From NCBI RefSeq assembly GCF_022234545.1, contig NZ_JAIEUI010000021.1, positions 1-64,000 of the forward strand: a stretch of DNA of 64,000 nt, given 5' to 3'. The notes under the pieces were generated by a model. It saw nothing but the letters and a program-made list of their open reading frames with translations. It ran no database searches and was not told the origin of the DNA. The number at the start of each line of letters is the position of its first letter. Positions within the stretch are counted from its first letter, which is position 1. Made by a program: the position numbers and the translations under genes. Shown here piece by piece: positions 25,538-34,057 of this stretch. The DNA is from Paenibacillus piscarius. GTDB lineage: Bacteria > Bacillota > Bacilli > Paenibacillales > Paenibacillaceae.

Positions 25538-27217
25538 CTACTCTACGATCATATCCTGGTTGCTGGCACCCGGCGGCACAATGGGATAGACATTGCTCTC
25601 CTCCGTGATATCGAATTCCATCACCACCAGCCCCTCAGTGTGCAGGCCTTGTTCAATGACCTGCCCGGCTTCAGCCAGCGTGCGGGCCCGGAACCCATGA
25701 GCACCGAAGGACTTCGCCAAGGCGACGAAATCCGGCGAGCTGATCTGCACCGAGGAATATCTCCGGCCCAGGAAGAGCTGCTGCCACTGTCTGACCATCC
25801 CCAGATACCCGTTCCTCAAGATCGCCACCTTGACATTCAGGCCATAGTCCACGGCGGTCATGATCTCCTGCATATTCATCTGGAAGCTGCCATCTCCTGT
25901 AATACACACTACATCACGCTCCGGCCAAGCCACTGCAGCGCCTATCGCCGCAGGCAGCCCATACCCCATGGTCCCCAGTCCCCCGGAGGTCAGGAAGGAG
26001 CGGGCTTCCGTGAACTCATAATGCGTCGCCGTCCAGATCTGGTGCTGCCCGACATCGGTGGCGATGATCGCATCGCCTGCGGTAGCCTTCTGCAGGCAAC
26101 GGATTACCTCCTGCGGGGTCAGCTTCGGTTCCCGCTCCCGGCTTGCCTTCATCCTGCGCTTCCGCCACACCCCGATCTGCTCCTCCCAGGCCGGGTCCTC
26201 CATAGGATGTACCAATTCCTGTATACCTCGAAGCAGTTCCCCGCAGGACCCGGTTATAGCCAGGTCAACGGGGATGTTCTTGTTCAGCTCAGAGGGGTCC
26301 AGATCGACTTGGATTTTGTAAGATCCCGGGGAGAAGGCCTTCCGCTTGCCGGTCACCCGGTCACTGAAGCGCACACCGAGACACAGCACTACGTCAGCGC
26401 CTTGAAGTGCGCGGTTAGCCGCCACCGATCCATGCATGCCCACCATGCCCAGGTGCAGGTAATGTCCCGAGGGAAAAGCGCCAAGCTCCATCAGCGTACT
26501 CGCCACAGGCAGGTGATGCCGCTCCGCGAATGCCCTTAAGAGCGCAGGCGTATCTCCCTGGATACAGCCGCCGCCGGCCAGAATAAGCGGACGCTGCGCT
26601 CCGCTGAGGCGTTCGGCGGCAAGTTCAAGCACCGCCGGATCAATCGGGTGATCCGGCTGGTAGCCCCTGATCCGGGGTGGAGAAGTGCTAAGTACAGCCG
26701 CATCATTCTTCATGGTGCACAATGCATTCATCACATTCTTCGGCAGATCAATCAGGACCGGACCGGGTCTGCCGGTCGTGGCCACATAGAAGGCTTCGTT
26801 TATGATTCTGGACAGCTCAGAGATTTCTCTGACGATATAATTATGCTTGGTCACCGGCATCGTCATTCCGTAAATATCTACCTCCTGGAAGCTGTCCAGA
26901 CCGATAAGGTCGGTAGCAACCTGGCCGGTAAGCACAATCAGCGGAACGGAATCCATGAACGCAGTAGCGATTCCGGTGACCGCATTGGTGGCGCCGGGAC
27001 CGCTGGTCACCAGAGCCACCCCCGGACGGCCCGTGGCTCTGGCGTATCCGTCTGCGGCATGAACCGCAGCCTGCTCGTGCCGGACCAGCACATGCCGGAT
27101 CCGGTCATTGCCATAGAGCGCATCATATAGAGGCAATACGGCACCGCCGGGGTAGCCGAACAGGGTCTCCACCTTTTTCTCGATCAGCATCTCAATCAAC
27201 AGCTCTGCTCCGTTCAT
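25538..27217 (-). CDS. ilvB: Acetolactate synthase large subunit (IlvB-like)
   Basis: A 559-aa thiamine-diphosphate enzyme that condenses pyruvate to acetolactate or 2-aceto-2-hydroxybutyrate. FGYPGGAVLPLYDAL and RHEQAAVHAADGYARATG near the N-terminus are biosynthetic IlvB-type (not AlsS-type) motifs; the ThDP motif begins at GDGSFQMNMQEI. The usual Asn-Asn pair that closes this motif reads Arg-Asn (LRNGYLGMVRQW), a small deviation. No ilvN regulatory subunit is adjacent, and the gene follows moaA by 31 bp in a nitrate/cofactor cluster, an odd location. ATG 27217 has AGGAGACGAAGGG; the open frame beyond it overlaps moaA. Confidence 0.9.
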   Translation of the reverse strand: MNGAELLIEMLIEKKVETLFGYPGGAVLPLYDALYGNDRIRHVLVRHEQAAVHAADGYARATGRPGVALVTSGPGATNAVTGIATAFMDSVPLIVLTGQVATDLIGLDSFQEVDIYGMTMPVTKHNYIVREISELSRIINEAFYVATTGRPGPVLIDLPKNVMNALCTMKNDAAVLSTSPPRIRGYQPDHPIDPAVLELAAERLSGAQRPLILAGGGCIQGDTPALLRAFAERHHLPVASTLMELGAFPSGHYLHLGMVGMHGSVAANRALQGADVVLCLGVRFSDRVTGKRKAFSPGSYKIQVDLDPSELNKNIPVDLAITGSCGELLRGIQELVHPMEDPAWEEQIGVWRKRRMKASREREPKLTPQEVIRCLQKATAGDAIIATDVGQHQIWTATHYEFTEARSFLTSGGLGTMGYGLPAAIGAAVAWPERDVVCITGDGSFQMNMQEIMTAVDYGLNVKVAILRNGYLGMVRQWQQLFLGRRYSSVQISSPDFVALAKSFGAHGFRARTLAEAGQVIEQGLHTEGLVVMEFDITEESNVYPIVPPGASNQDMIVE

Positions 27218-27248
27218 GAATCCCTTCGTCTCCTGTCGTATAGTTAGT

Positions 27249-28265
27249 TTATCCGCCAATATAGGACATGCCGATCTTGGCCTTGCGTCTGCGCGTCTCT
27301 TCGGTGCGTTCATCTGAATACCGGTCTGCGCGCTGCTCCCATACCTTACGGATGGCTGCCAGCAGACTGGCATCGTCCGCCCCGCTCCGCAGCAGCTTCT
27401 TAAGGTCGAAGCCTTCTGAAGCGAACAGGCAGGTATAGAATTTGCCGTCAGAGGACAGCCGGGCACGCGAGCAGGCAGCGCAGAACGATTCGGATACGGA
27501 CGTGATGAAGCCGACCTCGGCCGGGCTGCCCAGATAGCTATAACGCTGCGCCACCTCGCCGCTGTAATGCTGCTCCAGCGGCTTCAGCGTATATCTGGCT
27601 TGCAGCCGCTCCAGGATTTCAGCCTTGATCACGACCTTGTCATAGCTCCAGCCATTGTCATTGCCGGCATCCATGAACTCGATGAAGCGAAGCATGATGT
27701 TCCGCTGCTTGAAGTAGGCCGCCATCGGCAGAATCTCCGATTCATTCACATCCTTCTGGACGACCATATTGACCTTGACCTCGAAGCCGGCGGCAACAGC
27801 CTGATCAATATGCTTAAGAATCAGTCCCGGGCGGAAGCCGCGCCCGTTCATGCGGCCGAACAGCTCCGGATCAAGCGCATCCAGGCTGAAATTCAGCCTG
27901 CGCAGGCCCGCAGCATACAGCGGGCCTGCCTGTCCGCCAAGCAGCACCCCGTTTGTGGTCAGGCCCATATCCGTTACACCCGGGATGGCACCAAGCCCTG
28001 CAACCAGCTCAGGAAGACCCGGCCGCATCAGGGGCTCGCCTCCGGTCAGGCGGATTTTGCTGACGCCCAGCGAGACGAACAGCCTCGCCAGCCGGGTAAT
28101 CTCCCCGAAGCTAAGCAGCTCGCGGGCCGGAAGAAAGGCGTAATCATCTCCGAATACTTCCTTCGGCATACAGTAGGTGCAGCGGAAATTGCACCGGTCG
28201 GTGACCGATATCCGCAGATCATGGATAGGCCGCCGCAGCTGATCCTGCATAGGATGTATGTTCAT
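27249..28265 (-). CDS. moaA: GTP 3',8-cyclase MoaA
   Basis: A 338-aa radical-SAM enzyme that starts molybdenum cofactor synthesis by cyclising GTP. The SAM cluster ligands are Cys25, Cys29 and Cys32 (CNFRCTYC). The second, C-terminal cluster is supplied by FCAACSRARLSSDG and TCLF. The chain ends in the family's conserved Gly-Gly. The ATG at 28265 follows GGAGAGGGG. It is downstream of moeA by 25 bp in the nar-linked operon. Confidence 0.95.
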   Translation of the reverse strand: MNIHPMQDQLRRPIHDLRISVTDRCNFRCTYCMPKEVFGDDYAFLPARELLSFGEITRLARLFVSLGVSKIRLTGGEPLMRPGLPELVAGLGAIPGVTDMGLTTNGVLLGGQAGPLYAAGLRRLNFSLDALDPELFGRMNGRGFRPGLILKHIDQAVAAGFEVKVNMVVQKDVNESEILPMAAYFKQRNIMLRFIEFMDAGNDNGWSYDKVVIKAEILERLQARYTLKPLEQHYSGEVAQRYSYLGSPAEVGFITSVSESFCAACSRARLSSDGKFYTCLFASEGFDLKKLLRSGADDASLLAAIRKVWEQRADRYSDERTEETRRRKAKIGMSYIGG

Positions 28266-28290
28266 GTACGCCCCTCTCCTTCCGTTTGCC

Positions 28291-29565
28291 TTACAGTACC
28301 CATTCCTTCGTGCCTTCTTCAGCGCCAAGCAGCAGAACATCCACCTGATCACCGGCGGCGTAGCCTCTGCTCCCGCCCGGCAGCACCATCAGCGCATTGC
28401 CGCGCGCAATAGACGATACCGCATTCGATTTATTGAAGCCGGCGGGCCGCACTGCCGTGCCGTCATATACCGCCCGGATGAACCGGATGAACGGATTGGC
28501 CTTGGGGAAATCCTCCGCCAGCACGGCTGTAGTATGCGGCAGATACAGATGATTCGCCCCCATCATCCGCAGCAGGGCCGGTCTTGCGAACAGCTCGAAG
28601 CCGGTGAAGCAGGCGGAAGGATTGCCGGACAGTCCGAACAGGATTTTCTCCCCGGCAACCGCCACTGTGGTCACGCTGCCCGGGCGCATCGCTACCTTGT
28701 TGAACAATACCTCAGCCCCAAGGCGCGTGTAGATCTCCGGCAAGTAGTCATAATCGCCCACCGATACGCCGCCTGTCGTGATCAGACAATCCGCCTCCGC
28801 GAGCGCCTGCCGGACTGTGCGCAGGCATTGCGTAAGCTGGTCCGCTTCCGTATCGTAGATCCGGTAAGGGATGCCCATCCGGGCGAGCTGGGCGGCAATC
28901 ATCGGCCCGTTGCTGTTACGGATTTTGCCGGGGGCCAGCGGATCTGTCACTGCCAGCAGTTCGGTGCCCGTTGAGAGAATCCCTACCACCGGTCGCTTCC
29001 CTACCATCACTTCCCCGTAACCGAAGGTCGCCAGCAGCGCCACCACTCCGGGATGGATAAAGCTGCCTGCCGGAAGGATTCCCTCGCCTGCTTGCATGTC
29101 TTCTCCTTGCAGGGACAGATTCTCCTGCACCTTAAAAGCCTTGCGGACAGTAAACGTATCTCCCTCCGCCACCGCCTGCTCGAACATAACGACCGCATCT
29201 GCGCCAGCGGGCAGCGCCGCCCCGGTCATCAGCCGGACCGCTTCTCCCCGGCCGAGTACAGCCTGCGAAACCTCGCCTGCACCGATGTGGTCCACCACTG
29301 TGAAGCGGACCCGGTTACTGCCGGAGGCACCGGCTGAATCTCCTGATGCAATGGCATATCCGTCATACGGGGAACGGGTGAAATGCGGCACATCATGGGT
29401 TGCGGTCAGCGGCTGGGCCAGAATCCGCCCATAGCTTGCTTCCAGCGGGATACGCTCTGTGCCTATACATCTGGAGCTTTCCGTTACCCGGAGCACCGCT
29501 TCGGCTACCGTCACCGGAGTTCTGCTGTTTTCCACCTTCATCTGCTCCTTGCTTAAGACCGCCAT
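28291..29565 (-). CDS. moeA: Molybdopterin molybdenumtransferase MoeA
   Basis: A 424-aa enzyme that inserts molybdate into adenylated molybdopterin. Conserved blocks seen: FTRSPYDGYAI (about 82), VRLMTGAALPAGADAVVMFE, the GGVSVGDYDYL segment (about 266) and LFGLSGNPSACFTGFEL (about 308). The length is typical. Two in-frame starts are possible: ATG 29565 (listed) and the ninth codon, where AAGGAG is only three bases away. It lies 18 bp downstream of the narK-like gene and is probably cotranscribed with it. Confidence 0.94.
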   Translation of the reverse strand: MAVLSKEQMKVENSRTPVTVAEAVLRVTESSRCIGTERIPLEASYGRILAQPLTATHDVPHFTRSPYDGYAIASGDSAGASGSNRVRFTVVDHIGAGEVSQAVLGRGEAVRLMTGAALPAGADAVVMFEQAVAEGDTFTVRKAFKVQENLSLQGEDMQAGEGILPAGSFIHPGVVALLATFGYGEVMVGKRPVVGILSTGTELLAVTDPLAPGKIRNSNGPMIAAQLARMGIPYRIYDTEADQLTQCLRTVRQALAEADCLITTGGVSVGDYDYLPEIYTRLGAEVLFNKVAMRPGSVTTVAVAGEKILFGLSGNPSACFTGFELFARPALLRMMGANHLYLPHTTAVLAEDFPKANPFIRFIRAVYDGTAVRPAGFNKSNAVSSIARGNALMVLPGGSRGYAAGDQVDVLLLGAEEGTKEWVL

Positions 29566-29583
29566 TCTACCCGGCTGATCCGT

Positions 29584-31074
29584 TTATTTCTGCGTAATAT
29601 CACTGAAGGTGCCCACATACCGGACATCCTCACCGGTCTCGTCCTTCACCGCGCTGATATTCAGCCATTGCAAATATTCTTCGCCGTTCTTGCGCTTGTT
29701 CCAGATCTCGCCCTGCCACATCCCCTTCTCCTTGACCTCTGCCCACATGGAGCTGTAGAAGTCCCGGGACTGGCGGCCTGACTTCAGCAGGCTGGGCTGT
29801 CTGCCCAGCACCTCCTCCTCGGAGTAGCCGGTGAGCTTCGTGAAGGCCGGATTTACGGTTTTGATATGGCCGGAGACATCCGTGACCAGAATCCCCTGGC
29901 CGGTTGAATTGAACACTTCAGAGGTCAGCGCCAGCCGGTCCTGGAAATACAGCCATACGACCAGTACCAGACTTGCCAGCGCCACCTGGGACAGCAGCAT
30001 GAAGCCGATCGAATACTGCCCGGTCATTCCGTGGATCACAGACAGCATAATAGGAGGGAAGAATCCGCCCAGACCGCCCATCATCGATACAATTCCGTTG
30101 GCAATCCCCGCCTGCTTGTTGAAGTACAGCGGAACCAGCTTGAAAATGACGCCGTTGCCGATACCCGCACTGACTGCAATCGCCAGACAGCCTGCGGTAT
30201 ACAGCCCCATGTCCGGCATAAATGCCAGAATGATCGCTGCTACCGTATAAATACTGAAGGTGAAGATCAGCAGGAACAGAGGCTGGAACTTGTCAGCCAG
30301 CCAGCCCCCGATGGGACGGAAGAAGGTCGCTACCGCAATGAAGCCGGCGGTGCGCATTCCGGCATCCACCTTCTCCAGCCCAAAGCTGGACACCAGAAAG
30401 TTCGGGAGATAGATCGTGAAGGCCACGAAGGATCCGAAGGTAATGAAATAGAACAGGGAGAACAGCCAGAGCTTCTCGTTCCTCGATACACCCTTGATCT
30501 GTTCGATAATCGGTGTTCTGAGCTTGGGTTCATGCCGGTCGCCGAAGAAGAAGTTCAGGGCGATGAACACCAGCAGGAGGATCAGATACAGCTTGACCGC
30601 AGTGGCCCAGCCGAACTGTGCAGCCAGGATGGGCGCCGAGAAGGTCGTCACCGCTGTGCCGAGATTCCCGATCCCATAGATACCGTTCACCAGACCATGC
30701 TTTTCCTTAGGATAATACTTCGGCAGTGACGTTACTCCTACGGAGAAGACGGCCCCGCCGACGCCCAGGAACAGACCGCCGATAATCAGATGGGTTACTG
30801 TAGAAGCGACACTGATGAAGTAGACCGGGAACAGCAGCAGAATGAAGCTGAACATGAAAATCATCCGTGCCCCCAGCACATTCGCATAATAGCCCAGCGG
30901 AATTCTCAGCACGGAGCCGAGCACTACCGGAATCGCCGTCACCATTGCCAAGCGTCCCTGCGGGATGCTGATATCCTCCGAGATGAACGGCATCAGGGAG
31001 GAGATAATCACCCACACCATGAAGCCGGTAATCAAATTTAGGGTTTGCAGCGGCAATTGCATTTTTTTAATCAT
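29584..31074 (-). CDS. narK: Nitrate/nitrite transporter (NarK family) fused to a C-terminal PAS domain
   Basis: A 496-aa protein. Residues 1 to about 375 form an MFS permease of the nitrate/nitrite porter group with about twelve helices, starting MQLPLQTLNLITGFMVW, with the GxxGxxxFxxGxxSLP-like segment (GGAVFSVGVTSLPKYYP). Right after the last helix, residues about 385-496 are a PAS/PAC domain (EVFNSTGQGILVTDVSGHIK, then GYSEEEVLGR and YVGTFSDITQK). There is no kinase or other output domain. PAS on a nitrate porter is unusual. The ATG at 31074 follows AAAAGGTG. It lies downstream of nreABC and the hemerythrin-like gene, with its own operator-like palindromes upstream. Confidence 0.9.
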   Translation of the reverse strand: MIKKMQLPLQTLNLITGFMVWVIISSLMPFISEDISIPQGRLAMVTAIPVVLGSVLRIPLGYYANVLGARMIFMFSFILLLFPVYFISVASTVTHLIIGGLFLGVGGAVFSVGVTSLPKYYPKEKHGLVNGIYGIGNLGTAVTTFSAPILAAQFGWATAVKLYLILLLVFIALNFFFGDRHEPKLRTPIIEQIKGVSRNEKLWLFSLFYFITFGSFVAFTIYLPNFLVSSFGLEKVDAGMRTAGFIAVATFFRPIGGWLADKFQPLFLLIFTFSIYTVAAIILAFMPDMGLYTAGCLAIAVSAGIGNGVIFKLVPLYFNKQAGIANGIVSMMGGLGGFFPPIMLSVIHGMTGQYSIGFMLLSQVALASLVLVVWLYFQDRLALTSEVFNSTGQGILVTDVSGHIKTVNPAFTKLTGYSEEEVLGRQPSLLKSGRQSRDFYSSMWAEVKEKGMWQGEIWNKRKNGEEYLQWLNISAVKDETGEDVRYVGTFSDITQK

Positions 31075-31167
31075 TCGTTTCACCTTTTCGCCGTTTTTGT
31101 CTTGTGAATAATTGCTGTAATCTACCTTCCTGTACTCATTGTATCCGCCGCCCCCCGGCTCAGATAT

Positions 31168-31196
31168 AGGGGAGTCCCCTTTCCCTGACAGGGGAA
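31168..31196. promoter_or_regulatory. Palindromic candidate operator(s) upstream of narK (NreC?)
   Basis: Two adjoining palindromes, AGGGGAGTCCCCT (31168-31180) and TTCCCTGACAGGGGAA (31181-31196), lie about 100 bp upstream of the narK start. Similar TTCCC/GGGAA palindromes occur ahead of narG. Assignment to NreC is inference from shared sequence and the neighbouring nreC gene. Confidence 0.45.
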
Positions 31197-31271
31197 ACCC
31201 TAAATAAATAACGCCAAAAAAACTGCCCCTAATTGGAGCAGCCTGTTCAGCGTCTGTATTGTCACTCACTC

Positions 31272-31799
31272 TCACGTAATCAGCGTATTTAACTGTTCAC
31301 TAAGCCGCTTCTTGTCCTTCGGGCTGAGCTGATTCTCGGCCATCGGGAAGATGACGGTCTCTTCCTTGACGAAATGAACGGTCAGCACCTCGAAGGCCTC
31401 CCCTGCATCCCGGACTGCAGCGCGTATCGCTTCAAGCGGCATCTGCTCGATATCACCCTCTGAGTGATGCAGGAAATGCCCGATATATCCGTCGATCTCA
31501 CGGTGCTCCTCCTGGATACCCGCCAGCGGACCCTGGTCGAAGCCGATGTACCTGCCAAGCAGCGGAAAGAAATACGTCTCTTCCTTCTCCGTGTGCCGCT
31601 TCAGCGGAATCCCGAACGCAAGCACCGCCTGGCGCAGCCTGCGAAGCTGGGCTCTGGCCTCTTCAAGCGTAATCTGTTCCTGCTCAAACCAGAGGACAAG
31701 CTCATGCCACTCCCCCATGAGGAAAGACAAATAGCGGTGTTCATTTTCCAGGATGCGCATTGCAGGCAGCGTAAACCTGAGTCCAGCATGATCCGTCAT
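31272..31799 (-). CDS. Hemerythrin domain-containing protein (RIC/ScdA C-terminal-like)
   Basis: A 175-aa four-helix HHE protein. Iron-ligand-type residues occur in ILENEHRYL, LKRHTEKEETYFFPLLG, IQEEHREIDGYIGHFL and VHFVKEETVIFPMAE. The two His-x3-Glu patterns resemble the C-terminal domain of ScdA/RIC, the iron-sulfur repair proteins of nitrosative stress, but the N-terminal ScdA domain is absent. The ATG follows GGGAGG. It lies between nreC and narK in the nitrate cluster, consistent with O2/NO binding or iron-cluster repair; the exact role is inferred. Confidence 0.88.
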   Translation of the reverse strand: MTDHAGLRFTLPAMRILENEHRYLSFLMGEWHELVLWFEQEQITLEEARAQLRRLRQAVLAFGIPLKRHTEKEETYFFPLLGRYIGFDQGPLAGIQEEHREIDGYIGHFLHHSEGDIEQMPLEAIRAAVRDAGEAFEVLTVHFVKEETVIFPMAENQLSPKDKKRLSEQLNTLIT

Positions 31800-31824
31800 A
31801 CCGCCGCACCTCCCATGATGCCGT

Positions 31825-32472
31825 TTAGAAATCCAGCATTTTTTTTCTCAAAGCATATTCGACCAGCTCCGGCCGGCTCTTGAGGTTAAGCTTCTCCATA
31901 ATCTTAGCCTTGTGGGCCTCCACCGTCTTCACGGAAATATACAGCTTCTCGGCAATCTCCTTATTCCCGTACCCCTTGGCGATCAGCGGCAGAATCTCCA
32001 GCTCCCGCTTGGACAGCAGCTCGAACAGATCCTCGGTGCCTGCGGTCTTGTCCTGCTTGATGAACTCGCGGACCAGCGAGGTAGCCATCTTGGGATGGAT
32101 GTAAGTTCCGCCCTCATAGATGGTCCGTACCGCCAGCAGCAGCTCCTCGTCCGGTGCGCTCTTCAGCACATAACCGGAGGCCCCGTTCTTCAGCACATGG
32201 AAGAGGTATTCATCGTCATCATGCATGGTCAGAATCAGAATTCTGGTATCGGGATAATCCTCCTTAATCTTGCCGGTAGCGGTCAGCCCGCTCTCTCCGG
32301 GAGGCATACTCAGATCCATAATCAGAATATCCGGGCGGAGCTTGGCGACCATCGTATAGGCTTCCCTGCCGTCAGCCGCCGCTCCAATCACTTCGATATC
32401 ATCCTGAAAATTAAGAATCATCGAGAATCCGCTGCGCACAATCGCATGGTCATCTGCAATGACGATCTTCAT
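31825..32472 (-). CDS. nreC: Response regulator NreC (LuxR/NarL family)
   Basis: A 215-aa regulator. The receiver has the phosphoacceptor Asp53 (DILIMDLSMPPGESG) and the Asp pair ADDH near the N-terminus; the LuxR-type helix-turn-helix is at about 148-200 (LSKRELEILPLIAKGYGNKEIAEKLYISVKTVEAHK). With nreA and nreB directly upstream it forms the oxygen/nitrate-responsive NreABC module described in staphylococci, where NreC-P activates narGHJI, nir and narT. The ATG follows AAAGGAG. Targets here are probably narGHJI and narK. Confidence 0.93.
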   Translation of the reverse strand: MKIVIADDHAIVRSGFSMILNFQDDIEVIGAAADGREAYTMVAKLRPDILIMDLSMPPGESGLTATGKIKEDYPDTRILILTMHDDDEYLFHVLKNGASGYVLKSAPDEELLLAVRTIYEGGTYIHPKMATSLVREFIKQDKTAGTEDLFELLSKRELEILPLIAKGYGNKEIAEKLYISVKTVEAHKAKIMEKLNLKSRPELVEYALRKKMLDF

Positions 32473-32502
32473 CAGAAGCTCCTTTCTTTCTCCCTGGGCC
32501 CA

Positions 32503-33549
32503 TCATACCGGAACCTGCAGGCTAATTCTCGTGCCCCGGCCTACCTCTGAATCGATGGTGACCGTGCCGCCCACCAGCTCTGCCCGTTCCTGCATCCCGA
32601 ACAAGCCCAGCCCGGTTCCGGCCGGCTCATCCCCCTGGCGGAAGCCGATGCCCTCATCCTCCACCAGAAGCTGAAGCCATCCGCCGCTCTCGGTAAGCGA
32701 GACCTTGACATTGTCCACCTCCGCATACTTCAGCGCATTCAGCACGGCCTCCTGGCATATCCGGTAGATGACGGTCTCAATCTCGCTTCCGTAGCGCTTA
32801 TCCGGCAGCCGGAAATCATAGTCGATCACCAGGCCATAGGTCTGTTCCACCCGCTTGAAGTGGGAGCGGAAGGCAGCCTCCAGCCCGAAATCATCCAGCG
32901 CCGCCGGTCTAAGCTCCACCGAGAGGTTGCGTATATCGCTGAGCAGCCGGGTCATGGAGACCTCGGTCTGCTTCACCTTCTTCAATAGTCCGTCATCGGC
33001 GGTCATATATTTCAGCACACGCAGATCGATTACCGCACTCATCAGCTCCTGGGCCACGCTGTCATGCAGCTCGCGGGAGATCCGCTTGCGTTCATTCTCC
33101 TGGGCCTCAATGATGTGCTTCATCATTTTGTTCTGGTAGAATTTCTCCTGTGTCTTGAACTGCCGGCTGAGATCCCGGAGCATGAACACCCGGATTCCGT
33201 TCTCTTCATCTATTGTGTGAAAGGTGGCCGCATACGGGACCATCCCCTTGTCTCTGGTCTCCAGATAGACCTGGTAGGAGGTGAATTCCTCAGAGTCCGG
33301 GGTATGAAAATAACAATTCAGGCAGGTCCGCAGCTCGGTCTCACTCGTATATCCCCGGCAGGTACCGCAGAGCGCCCCGGGATTCCCCTCATACAGCTGA
33401 TTCAGAATATCCTTATCGACGATATTCTCGGCAGCCGGATTCATCGCCAAGGCCTTCCCCTGCCGGTCAAAAAAGAAGATCGCCTCCGAGCTGTTCTCGA
33501 ACAGCTTCGTCATGAGCACACTCCGCATATCGGTTCCGGGATGTATCAA
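32503..33549 (-). CDS. nreB: Oxygen-sensing histidine kinase NreB
   Basis: A 348-aa soluble kinase without membrane segments. The N-terminal PAS domain holds four cysteines, Cys61, Cys64, Cys76 and Cys79 (spacing C-x2-C-x11-C-x2-C), the layout that binds the O2-labile [4Fe-4S] cluster in staphylococcal NreB. A HisKA_3 domain follows with the phosphoacceptor His162 in RELHDSVAQELMSA, then HATPase with GTGLGLFGMQERAEL. The listed start is TTG at 33549, overlapping nreA by 4 bp; internal ATGs at codons 8 and 13 are alternatives. O2 would destroy the cluster and stop autophosphorylation. Confidence 0.94.
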   Translation of the reverse strand: MIHPGTDMRSVLMTKLFENSSEAIFFFDRQGKALAMNPAAENIVDKDILNQLYEGNPGALCGTCRGYTSETELRTCLNCYFHTPDSEEFTSYQVYLETRDKGMVPYAATFHTIDEENGIRVFMLRDLSRQFKTQEKFYQNKMMKHIIEAQENERKRISRELHDSVAQELMSAVIDLRVLKYMTADDGLLKKVKQTEVSMTRLLSDIRNLSVELRPAALDDFGLEAAFRSHFKRVEQTYGLVIDYDFRLPDKRYGSEIETVIYRICQEAVLNALKYAEVDNVKVSLTESGGWLQLLVEDEGIGFRQGDEPAGTGLGLFGMQERAELVGGTVTIDSEVGRGTRISLQVPV

Positions 33550-34004
33550 CTGAGCAACAATTCCTTCCCGTTCAAGTCTCCGATGCCTCCGCGCACCATG
33601 GCTTCCAGGTCGCTCAGCATCGCGGCGGTAACCTGCCGTTCATCCCGGAAGCCGCCGAGAAGCACGCCTGCGACACGGGCATCATTCCATACAGGCACCG
33701 CCCCGATGCTGTTCAGATTCTCCATCCGGGTAATCGGATAATTGAACAGCGTATCCGGCTGAACCACGAGCTCCACCGAAGGAATCAGGAACGGCTTGCC
33801 GGTCTTGAACACGATGCCCGCAATCCCTCTGCCGGATTGCAGGACAATCCGTTTGTAGCGGTCACTGATATTGCCTGAGGCATATTTCCACCGGATCGCA
33901 TAGTCATATTCCGCCGGTTCCGCGAACGCCAGCGACATGAAGTCATATCCCAGCGCCGCACGGATCTGGTCCAGCCGGGTCTGGTAATCCACCTTACTTA
34001 TCAT
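33546..34004 (-). CDS. nreA: Nitrate-sensing GAF protein NreA
   Basis: A 152-aa single GAF-domain protein whose length and position match NreA, the nitrate receptor that restrains NreB in the absence of nitrate. Visible features: the N-terminal helix ISKVDYQTRLDQIRAALGYDF, AIRWKYASGNISDRYKRIVLQSGRGIAGIVF and a C-terminal ARVAGVLLGGFRDER. The ATG at 34004 follows GAGGAGAG; the longer frame (to 34043) has no site. It lies 53 bp after narI and overlaps nreB by 4 bp. Confidence 0.9.
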   Translation of the reverse strand: MISKVDYQTRLDQIRAALGYDFMSLAFAEPAEYDYAIRWKYASGNISDRYKRIVLQSGRGIAGIVFKTGKPFLIPSVELVVQPDTLFNYPITRMENLNSIGAVPVWNDARVAGVLLGGFRDERQVTAAMLSDLEAMVRGGIGDLNGKELLLS

Positions 34005-34057
34005 CGCTTTCTCTCCTCGGACAGAACAGGGGGAAGCGTGCACACTGCTCTTTTCCG

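Noticed and set aside
25526..26539. Plus-strand frame of 337 codons opposite the ilvB-like gene
   Set aside because: A shadow of a well-defined thiamine enzyme; its sequence has no hydrophobic core or known motif.
31272..31799. Full ScdA/RIC iron-sulfur repair protein
   Set aside because: Only the hemerythrin-like half is present; the N-terminal ScdA domain is missing, so the narrower call was used.
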